NCBI GenBank assembly: GCA_034406715.1 | Contig: CP137864.1 | Coordinates: 1,240,001-1,304,000, forward strand | Source of the DNA: Rhodotorula mucilaginosa | Lineage: Eukaryota; Basidiomycota; Microbotryomycetes; Sporidiobolales; Sporidiobolaceae | DNA: 64,000 nt | Reading direction: 5' to 3' | Shown: piece after piece, positions 9,822 through 25,094 of the stretch | How positions within the stretch are numbered: position 1 is the first letter of the stretch | How the letters are laid out: each line of letters begins with the position of its first letter | Translations under genes and position numbers: made by a program | The notes under the pieces: model-generated | Told to the model about the DNA's origin: nothing | Databases searched by the model: none | The model's input: the letters and a program-made list of their open reading frames with translations, nothing else

Positions 9822-12176
9822 TCAGGCCTGCAAGCAAGCAACATTGGCGTCAGTGCTCTGTCGAACCGAGCATACAAGGCGACCATCCCGAGACGGAGAG
9901 AGAGCGAGACCCAGCGCACCTTCCGCTTCGTGCTAAACAACCGCTTTAGCCCGTGACCCTTCTTGCCTCCTCCCGATGCCGACGTCGGCGACGCCAACCC
10001 GTCCTCCGTCAACGACCGACTCATCATGCCGGCGCTCGTGCGTTCGAGCGTCGGACTCGACAACGACTCGTCAAACTTGATCGCCTGCGTCCGGATCTCG
10101 AGTTGTTCGACTGGGCCGCTGCCGTAGCCGTGGCCGTTGCTCGACGCGGGAGGGGAAGTGACCGCCCCGCTTGGGTACGGGTACGAGTTCGAGGGCGCAG
10201 TCGAATTGGAGCCCATGCTCGCCGGGACCGACGCTCCCAACGGCCACTCGTTCCGACCTCGGCGGTCCTCTGTCGGACTAACGGGGACGCTCCGCGCGCC
10301 GTCAGACTCGTACGCCGTACCAGCGTGGCGACCATCTTCTCCTCCTCCGCCGCCGGGGGGTCCGGGCGAGTCGCCGTCCGAGAGAGGGTTGGTCGGGTTC
10401 TTGCGACCGGCGCGGAACCGAGCCGCGAGCGACTTCGACCGCTTCGGCTTGTTGTTGTTGGTCGACAGCGATGGCGACGTCGATGTCGAGGCGGAGAACT
10501 CCGAACCGGCAGAGGGTGAACCCCAAGTTTGCGGCATAACGGGGACGGGAGGCGGCGCGTTCGACGCGCCAACAGGTTTGCCAGCTTTAAGTGTTGCCTG
10601 CGAGGGACGAGGAAGCTGTCAGAAGTCGAGAAGTCCTCGCAACAAGGAAGCCGATCCAAAAGTAGGCCGCCAACGCACCTCGATGTCCCAGATACTCTGC
10701 GCTCGCTGCATCCGGTCCTCCTTGCTGACCGGTCCGCCAGGCAGCACGCTCTCGCGACTCGCCGCCCCGCTCGCCGCGCCACTCGCGTCTCCCGTCCCGA
10801 CACTCGAGTCGTCGTACCGCGCGCGTCCATAATCCTCCCACGCTTCGGCGTCGCGGACTCCATAGATCTCTTGCAGCTGTTGGCCTTTGCCGTCGGGATG
10901 TCGTGCCGGGAACCCGAGCGAGACTTCGCTGCTCGATCCGCCGCCCGTCCCGCCAGCGGCCGACGAAGTGGAAGAGGTGCTCATGGTCGGGACCATTGCC
11001 GCAGCAGCGTACGGTGACAAGAGCGAGCGCGAAGCCGGGTCGTCGAGCCCTCCGAGCATGGCTCCTGCTGACCGTCCAGAGCCGGTCCCGTTGCTGACGT
11101 TGCGCTTCGAAGGTCGCCGCACGGGCTGGCTCGGCGCGAGAGAAAAGGCGGACGGGTCGAAAGCGTTGATGGGGGCATTCGCTCCTTGCATTTTGGTCGA
11201 AGCGGCGGCGTATGGTCCCTCGTGCCGGATGAAGCCTGCGCGCGAGTTTGAAGTCAGACTCGCAAGATCCGGCGGTCATCCGCGCGAAGAAAAGGGGGTT
11301 CGACGCACCTCCGCCGCCATAAAGACCAGAGATGTCGAGCCGGTCGATCAAGTCGAGATCGTTGCTGCTCTTGCTCCGGTTCTGACTCGGGCGACCGCTC
11401 CGCGAACTCCTCTGGCTCGACTTGAGTTGCTGCGCCTGCAGCTTGTTCGCCTCGGCTTCCTTGCGCGCCCTCGCGAGCTCGGTGTCGTGATGAGGCAAGG
11501 TCGGCAGAACTTGACGAATGCTGTCTTCTCCGTCGTCATTATTGTAGTCGTCGTCTCCGTCTTGGAACGCCGAGCCAGAGCTGTCCATCCGCTTCGGTAA
11601 AGGCTGACCCACGGCCGGCGGACCGCCGCGCGTCCGAGTCGGCGATTGCTGCTGCTGGCGTTGCGAGTACTGTACTTCTGGCGAGATCGGAGTGTGACGA
11701 GATTTAGTCGGCGACTCGGCATAGTACGCGGTGAGGATGTCCTCGACAGTGCCGGAGCGGGACATGTCTGCGTTGGACGCGCCCGTGTTGGTCCGGATCA
11801 TGGGTGGCGGAGGCGGTCTCCTCGTACTCGTCGGCGAGGACTGGAAGCGGGCCAGTCGTCAGTGCGTGTTCAGCCCTGGAGACGCGGTCTTTGCAAGAAG
11901 CAAAGCGGGTGGGGGCGAACCCAACAGCTTGCACCACTGCGCGGGGAGGACCTGAGCACTCACCGAGCTACTCCTGAGGTTGGCTTGACGCGCATACGCG
12001 TCTGAAGCAGGCCGAGATTCGGCGTCGGAAGAAGACGAAGCCGTTGTTTGCGACGCGTGCGAGAGCGAGTGCGGGTTGACGGCAACGGCGGCGGCGCGTC
12101 CGGACGAACGAGAGCGAGAGCGAGAGCGAGGGCGGAACAGGTCAGCGAGGGATTTGGAACGCTTCAGCAAGGTCAT
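9822..12176 (-). CDS. PAL1: Pal1-family cell morphology protein
   Basis: Exons 11964..12176, 11309..11840, 10679..11235, 9920..10597, 9822..9827; about 661 aa. The family core is split by intron 2: DLIDRLDISGLYGGG joined to GFIRHEGPYAAAS, then APINAFDPSAF, matching the Pal1 signature (LDxTGLyG, FxHdGPyDA). RMQRAQSIWDIE and a basic C terminus ending KKGHGLKRLFSTKRK follow. The rest is Ser/Pro/Gly-rich and disordered, with many RSKS-type basic sites. S. pombe Pal1 localises to growing tips and septa and works with endocytic and cell-wall proteins. The last exon is only 6 nt (Ala and stop), so the exact C terminus is the weakest point. Reading through that donor would instead add about 80 residues of poor-looking sequence. 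Confidence 0.85.
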
Positions 12177-12610
12177 CGCGCCGCTCTCTTGCACGGATTG
12201 GAGGGCGATTCGAGGTCGGCCGCCTCGGAGGGATGGAAGCGAGATGGCTTCGCGTCCGCGGGTACGGGGGCAAGAGGCCCGTGCGGACGCGTTGGAACAG
12301 TGCAGTGCACGTACCTGGTCTCGAAAAGTTGGCCATAGCTACAGTACTGCAGCCTCGGAGAGACGCAGGCGCGACTCCAACTCCGGCAGAAGCGTCGCGC
12401 GCGCCAAGCATTTCGCAACCCCCGCGGATCCCTCAAAAAGGGCGCCGTTGGATCTTGTAACAGTCGAAGGGACCAATACACACACAGATCAGGGAAAACT
12501 ACGTCGTCAAAATTGGAGATAAGAGTCGAAACAGGTACATGGAGGGTCGGGATCACGATGGGCCGGGCGGGGGAGAAAAGAGACGAGACACGGAAACAGG
12601 AGACCGGACC
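12177..12610. other. Intergenic region
   Basis: About 430 nt between the RAB5-like stop and the PAL1 start. No gene or repeat seen. Confidence 0.5.
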
Positions 12611-14632
<2,022 letters not shown>

Positions 14633-17270
14633 TTACTCCTCGGCGTACTGCAAAATCGTCAGGGGGTGAGTATGCGAACCGAGAGGGGAGAACGGGACAC
14701 GAGAAACTCACCTCCTGGCCGTCCTCGGCGTACTGCTCCTCGCCGTACTCCTCCTCGAGGTCGTCGACACCGGCCTCCTGGTACTGCTGGTACTCTGCGA
14801 TGAGGTCCTGCATGTTGGACTCGGCCTCGGTGAACCTGTGCGTGAAAACAGACCGATCCAAAGGTCAACAATCTCTTCGCCCCGAGAGCCACAAACCGAT
14901 GACTTCAGTAGGCTAGAGACGCACTCCATCTCGTCCATACCCTCGCCGCAGTCTGTTGGATAACGCGCTGTCAGTCGTCATCAAGCAGTAGGGCAAGACG
15001 AGATGGCAACTTACACCAGTGGAGGAAAGCACGCCTCTTGAACTGTTGCGCCAAGATTCCGTGTCAACCTCTGCGATAGCACGCGTCGCAGAAATCGCAG
15101 AGAAAACGCACCATTGCCGAGAACTGCGTGTTGATGCGGGTGAAGAGCGACTGGATCGAAGTCGAGTTACCGATGAAGGTGACGCCCTGGCAGAAGAATG
15201 TCTTTGTGTCAGTAACGAGTAGCCTCTTATATAGGCACGGAGAAGCAAGCTCACAAGGCTCGTGTCCTTGGGCGGGATCTCGCAGTGAGCGGTCTGGACG
15301 TTGTTGGGAATCCACTCGACGAAGTAGTCGGCGTTCTGTTGGAAAAGCAAGTGTTAGCCGCGCCGCGCAAGTGCAAAACAGGCTCTCTTTCTTGCCGCAA
15401 GTCATCACGACAACAAGCAGCTCACCTTCTGCTGAACCTGGAGCATGCTGTCGTCGACGTCGCGGAGCGAGACCTTTCCGCGCCACAGGGCGGCGACGGT
15501 GAGGTACCGTCCCTGCCGCGGGTCGGCGGCGGCCATCATGTTCTTGGCGTCAAACATCTGCTGCGTCAACTCGGGAACCGAGACAGCGCGGAACGACTGC
15601 GAGCCCTTGGCGGTGAGGGGCGCGGTGCCGACCATGAAGAAGTGCAGACGCGGGAACGGAACCATGTTGACCGCGAGCTTGCGCAGGTCAGAGTTGAGCT
15701 GGCCGGGGAACTGTAGGTGGGGATTCGCGTGTGAGCGACTATGGAACGAGGAGAAAGAGTTCGCTCTCCGGCGGGTCTTACACGGAGACTGGTGGTGATT
15801 CCAGACATGACCTTGGCGACGAGCTCGTTCAGGTCACCGTGCGACGGCGAGCTGAGCTTGAGTGTCCGGAAGCAAATGTCGTCTGCGTGCGTCGCTAGGT
15901 GTAAGTCTTCTGTTCCCGCCCGGTGGTGCGCAAGGAGGAGGGCAACGCACAGAGCGCCTCGTTGTCAATGCAGAAGGTCTCGTCCGAGTTCTCGACGAGC
16001 TGGTGGATCGACAGCGTGGCGTTGTACGGCTCGGTGACGGTGTCCGAGACCTTGGGAGACGGGACGACCGAGAAGGTGGCCATCATGCGGTCGGGGTACT
16101 CCTCGCGGATCTTGGAGATGAGGAGGGTTCCCATGCCGGATCCCGTACCGCCACCGAGCGAGTGGGTGAGCTGGAACCCTTGCAGGCAGTCGCACGACTC
16201 GGCCTCCTTGCGGACGACATCGAGCACAGAGTCGACGAGCTCGGCACCCTCGGTGTAGTGACCCTTGGCCCAGTTGTTGCCGGCACCGTTCTGCGCCGAG
16301 ATCATGTTGTCGGGGCGGAACAGGCCACCGAGCTTGCCGGCGCGGACGACGTCCATCGTGCCGGGCTCGAGGTCGACGAGAACCGCACGCGGGACGTACT
16401 TGCCGCCAGCAGCCTGGGGGTGGCAGAGATTTCCAGCGGGGAAGGACATCCATCAGAGACGGATTCCTCCCACGAACGGAATGGGCGCGACCACATACCT
16501 CGTTGAAGTAGACATTGAGACGCTCGAGCTGGAGGTCGTTGTCTCCGCGGTACGCGCCCTGGCCGTCGATGCCTGCACGAAACGAGAGGAGTCGGTTCCG
16601 GGACCCTTAAACGAGTTGTTTCGAGTCGGAAACGTACCGTGCTCCTCGGTGATGGTCTCCCTGAGAGCATCGTTCTCGTAAGCGCACGTCCTCGTCACTG
16701 ACTCGAAATCACGGTCACGTACCAGAAACGGGTACCGATCTATTCGTGAAAGGGCACATCAAGAATGGTCAGTTCCGTCTATCGAGTCGTGGCGTTTCAC
16801 GGCGAGAAGCAGGGCGTGTCGGGGCCAGCTGAGCCGTCAAAGAGCGACGGCAAGCGTTGCTGGCTGCCTTTTCGCGACTTTGCAGGGCGTGCATGCGCCC
16901 CTCCCTCGCAAAAACTGCGGTGCTCGCTTTCTTGTCCCCAACACCCGTGAGAGGCCGCGTACCTGGTTACCACACTGTATTTGAGGAGACAGATGTCAGT
17001 AGCAGTCTCTCGAGCGCAGTCCTCGAGCGGCGGAGCGAGCGAGCGAGAGCGCGTTTGGTCCTTGAACTCGCTCGCACCCGCCTCGGTCGAGAGCGCACGC
17101 TCGCTCGCTCGCTCAGGGAGAGCGTGTGCGTACCTGGCCGGTCTGGAGGTGAACGATCTCTCTGTAGACGCGTCGAACGAGCGTGTCAGCATGCCGAGAG
17201 GCGCGAACGACTCGACGCGTGTTGAGGGAGCGGCGAGCGAGACAACCGCGAGAAGAGAGACGCACCGCAT
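14633..17270 (-). CDS. TUB2: Beta-tubulin
   Basis: Fifteen exons give 452 aa: 17266..17270, 17134..17161, 16963..16974, 16723..16739, 16638..16660, 16499..16572, 15951..16413, 15782..15882, 15426..15710, 15255..15335, 15112..15186, 15015..15042, 14925..14952, 14712..14835, 14633..14647. The first exons are 5, 28, 12, 17 and 23 nt and encode [21 protein letters not shown] and ETITEEHG. The tubulin signature [12 protein letters not shown] autoregulation sequence, [19 protein letters not shown] and an acidic [15 protein letters not shown] tail are all present. His-6, Phe-167, Glu-198 and Phe-200 are the usual residues, which in other fungi go with benzimidazole sensitivity. Intron 2 holds an inverted repeat. 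The C terminus YAEE is on its own 15-nt exon. Confidence 0.96.
17033..17114. repeat. Perfect inverted repeat inside beta-tubulin intron 2
   Basis: GAGCGAGCGAGCGAG at 17033-17047 is the exact reverse complement of CTCGCTCGCTCGCTC at 17100-17114, with a 52-nt spacer. Both arms lie in the 159-nt intron (16975..17133) between the 28-nt and 12-nt exons, so the transcript can form a 15-bp stem. Confidence 0.85.
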
Positions 17271-17763
17271 CGTGGACTGCGGGGGACGAGCAGGGGGTCA
17301 GACGGGGTCGAGAGAGCACGCTCTGCCTGCCTGCGTAGGCTCACTCACAGTGTCTAACGCGGGCAGTCACAACGCGGCGCACGAGGTCGGCGGGCGAGGC
17401 GAGCAGCTCCTCGCACCCGCGCTCCCCTCCAGCCTCCCCTCCATCACTCGCCACTGCAAGGCAGCAAGAGACATGGCGAAGAGGGAAACCATTACAGACT
17501 GCCAACAGGACAAAGGAACAACGGGCTCACACAGAAGAGACAATACAGGGGGGCGCGCGAGTCGGAAGGGTATATGATCTGGGGGAGCAACTCGAGCAGA
17601 GGGGAGGGGAAACTATGTATGAGAGTGGCGAGAAGCGGGTTTACGGTGGTCGCGGTATACTCGTTGGGGTCTAATCGCTGCAAAGAAACAAAGGCATGGT
17701 CAGCGCGAACGATGGATGGGAACGCAGGGCGTTTTACGGACCGGAACCTGCTCGTCGAAAAAT
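17271..17763. other. Intergenic region, beta-tubulin promoter side
   Basis: About 490 nt upstream of beta-tubulin and downstream of the WHI2-like gene. GC-rich and repeat-poor; no gene seen. Confidence 0.5.
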
Positions 17764-19083
17764 CTAGATCAGGCTGAGCTCGAGTGTCCACACTCGACGT
17801 GCCCAGACCTTGAGCGAATGTTCCTTCGTTGTCCCCGGATGCAGGACCACGTCGGTCGCGTCCCACCAGCACTTGCGCTGCACAGTAGCCCTCGACAAGG
17901 TCAGTCTCGGCAGCAGGAGGAAACGGCAATTGAGAAGAGAAAGTGATGTCGACGACATACGGCAGGTTTCCTCCAGAAGAGCAACAGCTTTTGCGCCGTC
18001 GCGAGTTGCTGCGCGTCGACCTGCACGCCACCCGTCGCAGCCGCGTTCGCGTTCGCGTCCTCGCTCGAAGAAGTCGTCGTCAAGCCCGACTCGCTCGTCG
18101 GCGATGCCGGACCCGAGCCGGCATTGCTCGCCGTGGTGGTCCCGTGGGTGATGCCAGTTTTGAGGAGCACGAGCGCGATCGACGCGATGCAACACCGGTT
18201 CGGCTCGAGGGCGCGGTATCCCCACGTGTCCTCGCGCTCAAAGCCGCTGCAGCGGGATGGAGAGAATGTGGGTTTCCTGGTCGAGGGAAACTTGGACAAT
18301 GGGAAAGGGGTAAAGAACGCACCTCATGCAGAGCATGTCGATCAAGTGCTGCTCGGCGACGTTGTTGTCGCGGCTGACGTTTCGCTGCAACGCCGTAAAG
18401 ATGCTGCTGTGCTCGAGCAGGGCGTTGCCGCAGTCAATCTTGAGCTGCGACAATGCGGCGTTCGGCTTGCCCAACTCGTCGGTGGCGGGGTGAGCAGCGT
18501 CGTCGGCAGGCGGTGGTGCGGTCCCCGTTGCGGCTGCCGCTGCTACGGCCTCTTTTCTCGACGGCGGGATCGCAAAGTACTCGAGCTCCTCTCGCAAGAC
18601 GATAATGGCCTGCTTGAGGAAGAGCGGGTTCTGCATGTTGGACTGGGCGAGCGGCGAGCTGAACGACAAGTCTCGACGGGGACCGTCGTCGCCCGGAGTG
18701 CCGTAAAAGGCGTCGCGGGCCGTCGCGAAAAAGTCGAGGACAAAATCGAGGCACTTGGAGTCGAACTGTAGGCGTTCCCTCGGTGTCAGTAATCGCGCTT
18801 TCTCGCGTCGTTCAACCGGGCACGCCAGAGGTGGGGGGGAGGGCGGACGAGGTCGACACCTGCACACGGCAAGGCTTGAGCCTCAGCGGCTCACATCGAC
18901 AAAGTAGACATCCTCTTCGTTCTCGTCGGGCGAACCGGGCTGGCGTTGCGGGCTGAGGACGACCCCGTTCGGGAACAAGCAGAGGAGGACCGACTCGGGC
19001 AGTTCCATGAGGGCGTCGCGCTCGAGCGAGAGGCGCACGCCCCGCAGGTCGAGCGCCACGGTGGTCGGCGGTGCTAGACTCAT
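17764..19083 (-). CDS. WHI2-like BTB/POZ protein
   Basis: Four exons: 18895..19083, 18323..18765, 17961..18246, 17764..17877; 343 aa in phase. The BTB fold starts at once: VALDLRGVRLSLERDALMEL, then PESVLLCLFPNGVVLSP, EDVYFVDFDSKCLDFVLDFF and FYGTP. Later motifs EDTWGYRALEPNRCCIASIAL and RKCWWDATD...VWARRVWTLELS match the fungal Whi2-like family (S. pombe has one). In yeast, Whi2 with Psr1/Psr2 phosphatases drives the general stress response and restrains TORC1 under low amino acids; assigning that here is by family. The acceptor of exon 3 was placed so that GFEREDTWG stays coding. The start is the first ATG in frame. Confidence 0.82.
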
Positions 19084-19900
19084 CGCTGACACAGCTTTCG
19101 TTAAGATGAGCAGCGTGGGAGGAGTGCAACCTGATGATCCCGGCCGGCTCTCAATCGCTCTCTCTTCGCTCCAGAAGGGCACACTTCGCGTCTACTGCAG
19201 CCGCGGCGACGTCCGACGGATTGTACTTGGACTGCAAGCCCCGAGTCTCACATTCAATACACGCTCCGGCTCTGAGGACCTCTCACTTGGGCACGATCGC
19301 GTGCTGATTTTGACGAATTTCAAACCATGGGGCGTCTTAGCTGTACAGTGTGGCTGTAATCCAGTGGCCGAGCACAGTAGCTACGCTTCAGAAAATGGTC
19401 TCAAGGATACGTCGGCATAGAGTCTCGAGCAGAATTTTCTCTCCGACCAAAAGACTTGACTCGCCGATTTTGACGTCGTCGGGACCTGGTTGCTCGCTCT
19501 CCTCTCTAGACAGAGTCTGTACTGCCTGAAGCACCACCCGAACTACCTCCATACCCCGGCGAACCATCCTCCGAAGCTTGCCACCACATTTACAGAGCGC
19601 TCTGCCCTCGCTGCACACCCGCAGCACGACTTGCTGAAGCTCTCGCCGAATCGATCGCCCGGTTCCACTGCATAGCGCGCCAGCTCAAAGACGTCTCGTA
19701 CGCACTCTGAGCCTTCCACCTCGAGTCTACGCCGAACGCGCGCAGCTCCGGGTGAGTCTCTCCCTTATCGCCCTCTCTCGTCCGGGGTAAGCCGAGCGAT
19801 AGAGATCGGGGGAGCATGCTGACCTCGCTCTCATGTTGCTCGTGTATGCCAACAGCTTTGCACACTTCTTAAGAGGAGGAAGAGATCGCTGCCGGTTGTA
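19084..19900. other. Intergenic, divergent promoter region
   Basis: About 0.8 kb between the divergent WHI2-like and F-box genes. Only short ORFs without family signals. Confidence 0.5.
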
Positions 19901-21056
19901 ATGGAGATCACCTCGGTCGACCCGGTCTGCGAGGACTTGTGCTACGGGATCCTCGAGAAACTGCCGTCGCGCAGCCTGGTACAGATCAGAAGTACCTCGT
20001 GAGGCTCGCTCACAACCTACAACGACAAGCACAGAGTATGTGGCTGACGTCGGCCTACACAGGCGCATCTTCTCCGACCTCGTCGACGAGATCTTGCGAA
20101 GGCGATTCCTCGACATCGTTGCGAGCGGCGCAAACGAGCTCGTGGTGCGTCCGCCCATCAGCTAAGGGCATTCGGAGATCTGACACGAGTACCCTCTGCA
20201 GCTTGAGAGCTGCCCGCCGTACGCGACTCGCGGCGCTCACCGACAGCCACTCACGTTCTCGCACTTTGGTCCGGCCGTCGACCGCGCCCTCGTGGGCGAC
20301 ATTGCCCACATGCGCACAAAAGCCAACGGCTGTGAACGAATCCCGTACTTCCTCCCGCTCGACGACGGCGAAGTGTTCGCCAACAACCATCTCGCGATCC
20401 ACCTTCGCCAGTGCGACTCGCTCCTCAGCTTTGACGACGACGGCCTCTCGGCGATGCAGCTCGCGCGGCCGCTCCAACCGCGCGGCGGGTACGGCTATGT
20501 CAACTCGATCAAGGTCGCAACTTCGCTCGACCGCTTCTTCCGGTCGTGGTTCATCGACCCGGCTTCAGAACCGGATTGGAGCGCCGCGTGGTACTCTCCC
20601 TCGGCACCAGCGACGCCGACCTCGTCCCCGGAATCGACCCCGTGGACCTCGCGCGAGTCGAGCCCGAGTCCGTTCCACAGTGCTGCTTCGGCTATGCATG
20701 GAGATCAGAAGCGACCGACCCGTCCGCGACGGATCCGGGCGAACCAGAGCTCGCAGTCCGGCTCGGCATTGTACGGAGCCCAGATCGACTGTATTCAGGT
20801 CCCAGCGTCCGACATCGAGTTCAATCACGCCGACACGTTCTTCTACACGTCGTCGTCGTCTTCTTCGAGCACTTCGCCTCCGGGGAGCCGTTTCCACCCG
20901 TCGCCGACTTCGATCCCGCGACTGTACGAATACTCGTTCGACACAATCGAGCTCGACGTCGCCAAAGTCGTTGTTGCAGCCGAGGAGAACATGCCCAACT
21001 GCCTGTACCCGCGTGCGGGACAGCACCCTGCCAGCCCTTACATCTTTGTTCTCTGA
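19901..21056 (+). CDS. F-box protein of unknown target
   Basis: Three exons, 19901..19998, 20063..20144, 20202..21056, give 344 aa. The N-terminal ~45 residues read as an F-box: DLCYGILEKLPSRSLVQIRS joined across intron 1 to RIFSDLVDEILRRRFL. The middle has FSHFGPAVDRALVGDIAHM, IPYFLPLDDGEVFANNHL and GYVNSIKVATSLDRFFRSW. A Ser/Pro-rich stretch follows, then a conserved-looking segment with IEFNHADTFFYTS and YEYSFDTIELDVAKVVVAAE. Large fungal F-box families of this shape act as SCF ubiquitin-ligase adaptors, but no substrate-binding repeat (LRR, WD40) is visible, so the target is unknown. The start is the ATG 5 codons before the F-box region. Confidence 0.78.
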
Positions 21057-21295
21057 GATGCCGTTTGCTGCGATTAAAGCTTTCCTATCCCGACTTTGCC
21101 CTCCTGAGTCATCACCACCACACTATACTGTATCCTCTATATAGATGCTCCTGTCCGCCTCGATTCCTCCTGCTGCTTGTACGACCGACCGCACTAGACT
21201 CGTCATTTTATAGAAACTGGACTGCCTTGACTCCGCGTAGAGCAAACATACTACACCCGTGGATTCTACCGATAATTGTACTGCCCATCCTTCTT

Positions 21296-22729
<1,434 letters not shown>

Positions 22730-22965
22730 GTTGCTGGTATGGAGTAGAGGTGTCTGCTTGGGTTGAGGAACGGTGATGAGTTTGAGGAGGGGCAGCGTCG
22801 GCTTTCGCCGGCGACGCTGGCCCGACTTTCTGACACGTGTCAAAGTCGGCGATCCGGCCGAGTCTCGGACATGACGCCGAGCGAAGGAGACGCCGATCAT
22901 CAAGTCCAGTGCGCCCGAGATCCAGTTTACCCGCGGGTACCCTGGCTGCCTGGACAAGACGAACC

Positions 22966-24737
22966 ATGGGCCTGCTCATCAAGCCGCTGCCGCGCTACTC
23001 CGGACCGCACGCCGTCTCGACGCTCGACCTTGAATTGCCGATCGAGCGACCTCGCTCGTTCGGACACGCTACACTCAAGAGCACCGGACAGCCTGCGCTC
23101 CAGCTCGACACCGTCCTCGTCACGCTCTACTACCCGGCAGACCAGAACCGCTCCGGATCCGGACACCGCCAGCCGTGGGTCGAGCGACCTCTCAACCAAA
23201 CCGCCGCCGGATACGCTCGATTCGCGAACCAGCGACCATGGCTCATGAAGGCGCTCGTCTGGCTCTTTGCAAGGGATGTACGCCTCCCCGTCGAGGCGGA
23301 GCGACCTCTCGAGGCGAGCGCGGCTCCGACCGGCGCCACCATCGGGGATGCTCCGTCACGCAACTCACAGAGTACGGCGGTCGACGAGATCGCCGCGCTC
23401 CCGGCGACGAAGACGCGAATTCCCGTCGTCATCTTCTCGCACGGCTTGAGCGGGACCAGGACAACCTACAGGTGCGTACCCGGCGCTTTTGCGCGAGTCT
23501 CGGAGCGACGTTTCCGACACTGACCCCGTCATCTCGACAGTCAATGGTGCGGAGAGATCGCATCTCGAGGCTACTTGGTCGCCGCCATCGAGCACCGAGA
23601 TGGCTCTGGGCCGATCTCGTCCGTAAGGCGAGCGGACGGCACGCAGGAACGGGCTGTTGACTACATTCGCCCGGAACACCTCAGGTGGGTTCCGTGGCGA
23701 GGAAGCACAATTTGAGTACCTGCTAATTCCGTCTGTCCTGGTAGCTGGCCCGAGGGCAAGCAACCTCTCACCTCGCTCGAATTCCGTGCCGTCCAGCTCG
23801 AAATGCGTCTCGCCGAGGTGACCGAAACCTTGCGCCTGCTCGAGCGACTCCATTCTGGCGAGGGTGCCGATGTTGCGCGCATTAACCGGCGACGCAGTCG
23901 GGACAGTCAAGCGGAGGAATGGCTGCCGGCTTGGCGGGACAGGCTGGACTTAACGGAAGATATTACGATGGCGGGACACTCTTTCGGCGGCGCGACAGCT
24001 GTGAGCCGTTTGCTCCTTCCTCCACCTTCTCATTGAGATCTGTTTTCTGACAGTTCTGGACCATAGATTCAAGTACTCCGTGCAGGAGCTACTGCCTTTC
24101 CGTTCCGACGAGGGATCGCCTTGGACCCTTGGGCCGATCCGATCCCGCCGGCGCCGTCTCTTACCGCTGAGGGTGCCGATCTCGCTCGGACCGATTCCAA
24201 CCCTGCTCCGACGGTCGACAAGGCAGGGGAGGAAGGCCCTCCGCTCGACATAGTCGCGCCTTTGCTCGTGATCAACAGCGAGTCGTTCACTCTTTGGAAA
24301 GAACATTACGTGCTCGTGCGGGATATCGTCAACGCGGTTAAGCACGCCGCAGATAGGTGGCTCATGACTATGAGTAAGCTCTTCCTGTCCCATTCTCGTC
24401 TGCTGCGTCAAGGGTCTGGAAGCTAATCTGACGGCCTCGAAAATCCCTCTCAGTCGGTTCAATCCACACTTCCTTCTCCGACATGCCGCTCCTCGCACCT
24501 TTCATTGCGCGTCGCGCCGGCGCATGCGTCGAGCCAAAGCTGGCTATGGACCAGTTTGTCGAGGCTTGTCACGAGTTCCTGCGTGGCGATTCGGAGGGGC
24601 AGATCCTCGGCGAGGAGGTGCGAGATGGCGACGAGGCCGGTGCGCGTCCCGGTGAGGGCGATAGGGAGGCGGGTGGGAAGAAGAGGAGGCCGATGGAAGG
24701 GACGCCGGGGAGCATGCGGACGCATGTGCGACCGTAG
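22966..24737 (+). CDS. PAF-acetylhydrolase-like esterase, copy 1
   Basis: Five exons, 22966..23471, 23541..23684, 23745..24000, 24067..24373, 24454..24737, give 498 aa. The alpha/beta-hydrolase elements of plasma-type PAF-AH (phospholipase A2 group VII) are all visible. IPVVIFSHGLSGTRTTY is the oxyanion-loop region, ASRGYLVAAIEHRDGSG follows, GHSFGG holds nucleophile Ser-296, GIALDPWADP holds Asp-322, and IHTSFSD holds His-409. The family removes short or oxidised sn-2 acyl groups from phospholipids. There is no clear signal peptide. The C-terminal ~60 residues are Gly/Glu/Arg-rich and end RPMEGTPGSMRTHVRP. A paralog with the same ending lies at the right edge of the window. Confidence 0.9.
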
Positions 24738-25094
24738 AGGTTCCGCAATATCTGAGTCATAGCAGGTGTTTGCGCCATCGCTTGTCTCGAGCTATAGTCA
24801 CACGCCACGAGTCTCCCGGCATTTGATTTTCCTTTCCATTACTAAGCTCTCACTATATGCGCAGCTGGCTGGCACGGGGAACCGGAGGTGGTCGCATCAC
24901 AGCCTTCTCGATTTGAGAGACTCTTCCGAGCTCCTCTGATCCTCGCCGTACGGTGCTGGCAAGAGCCACGTCAATTGCAGAATAGATGGGCTTGATTGAC
25001 TGCATGCATGACGCAGGGGACGGCGGACAGATAAAAATGATTCGCGTGCTGGGTTGAAGCGCAAACCAGACATCAAACAAGCTCGTAACATCGT

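Noticed and set aside
9596-9827. Extension of PAL1 past its last donor
   Set aside because: Reading through gives an unconserved Arg/Leu-rich tail; the GTGCGC donor and CTTGCTTGCAG acceptor look real, so the protein probably ends shortly after KRK.
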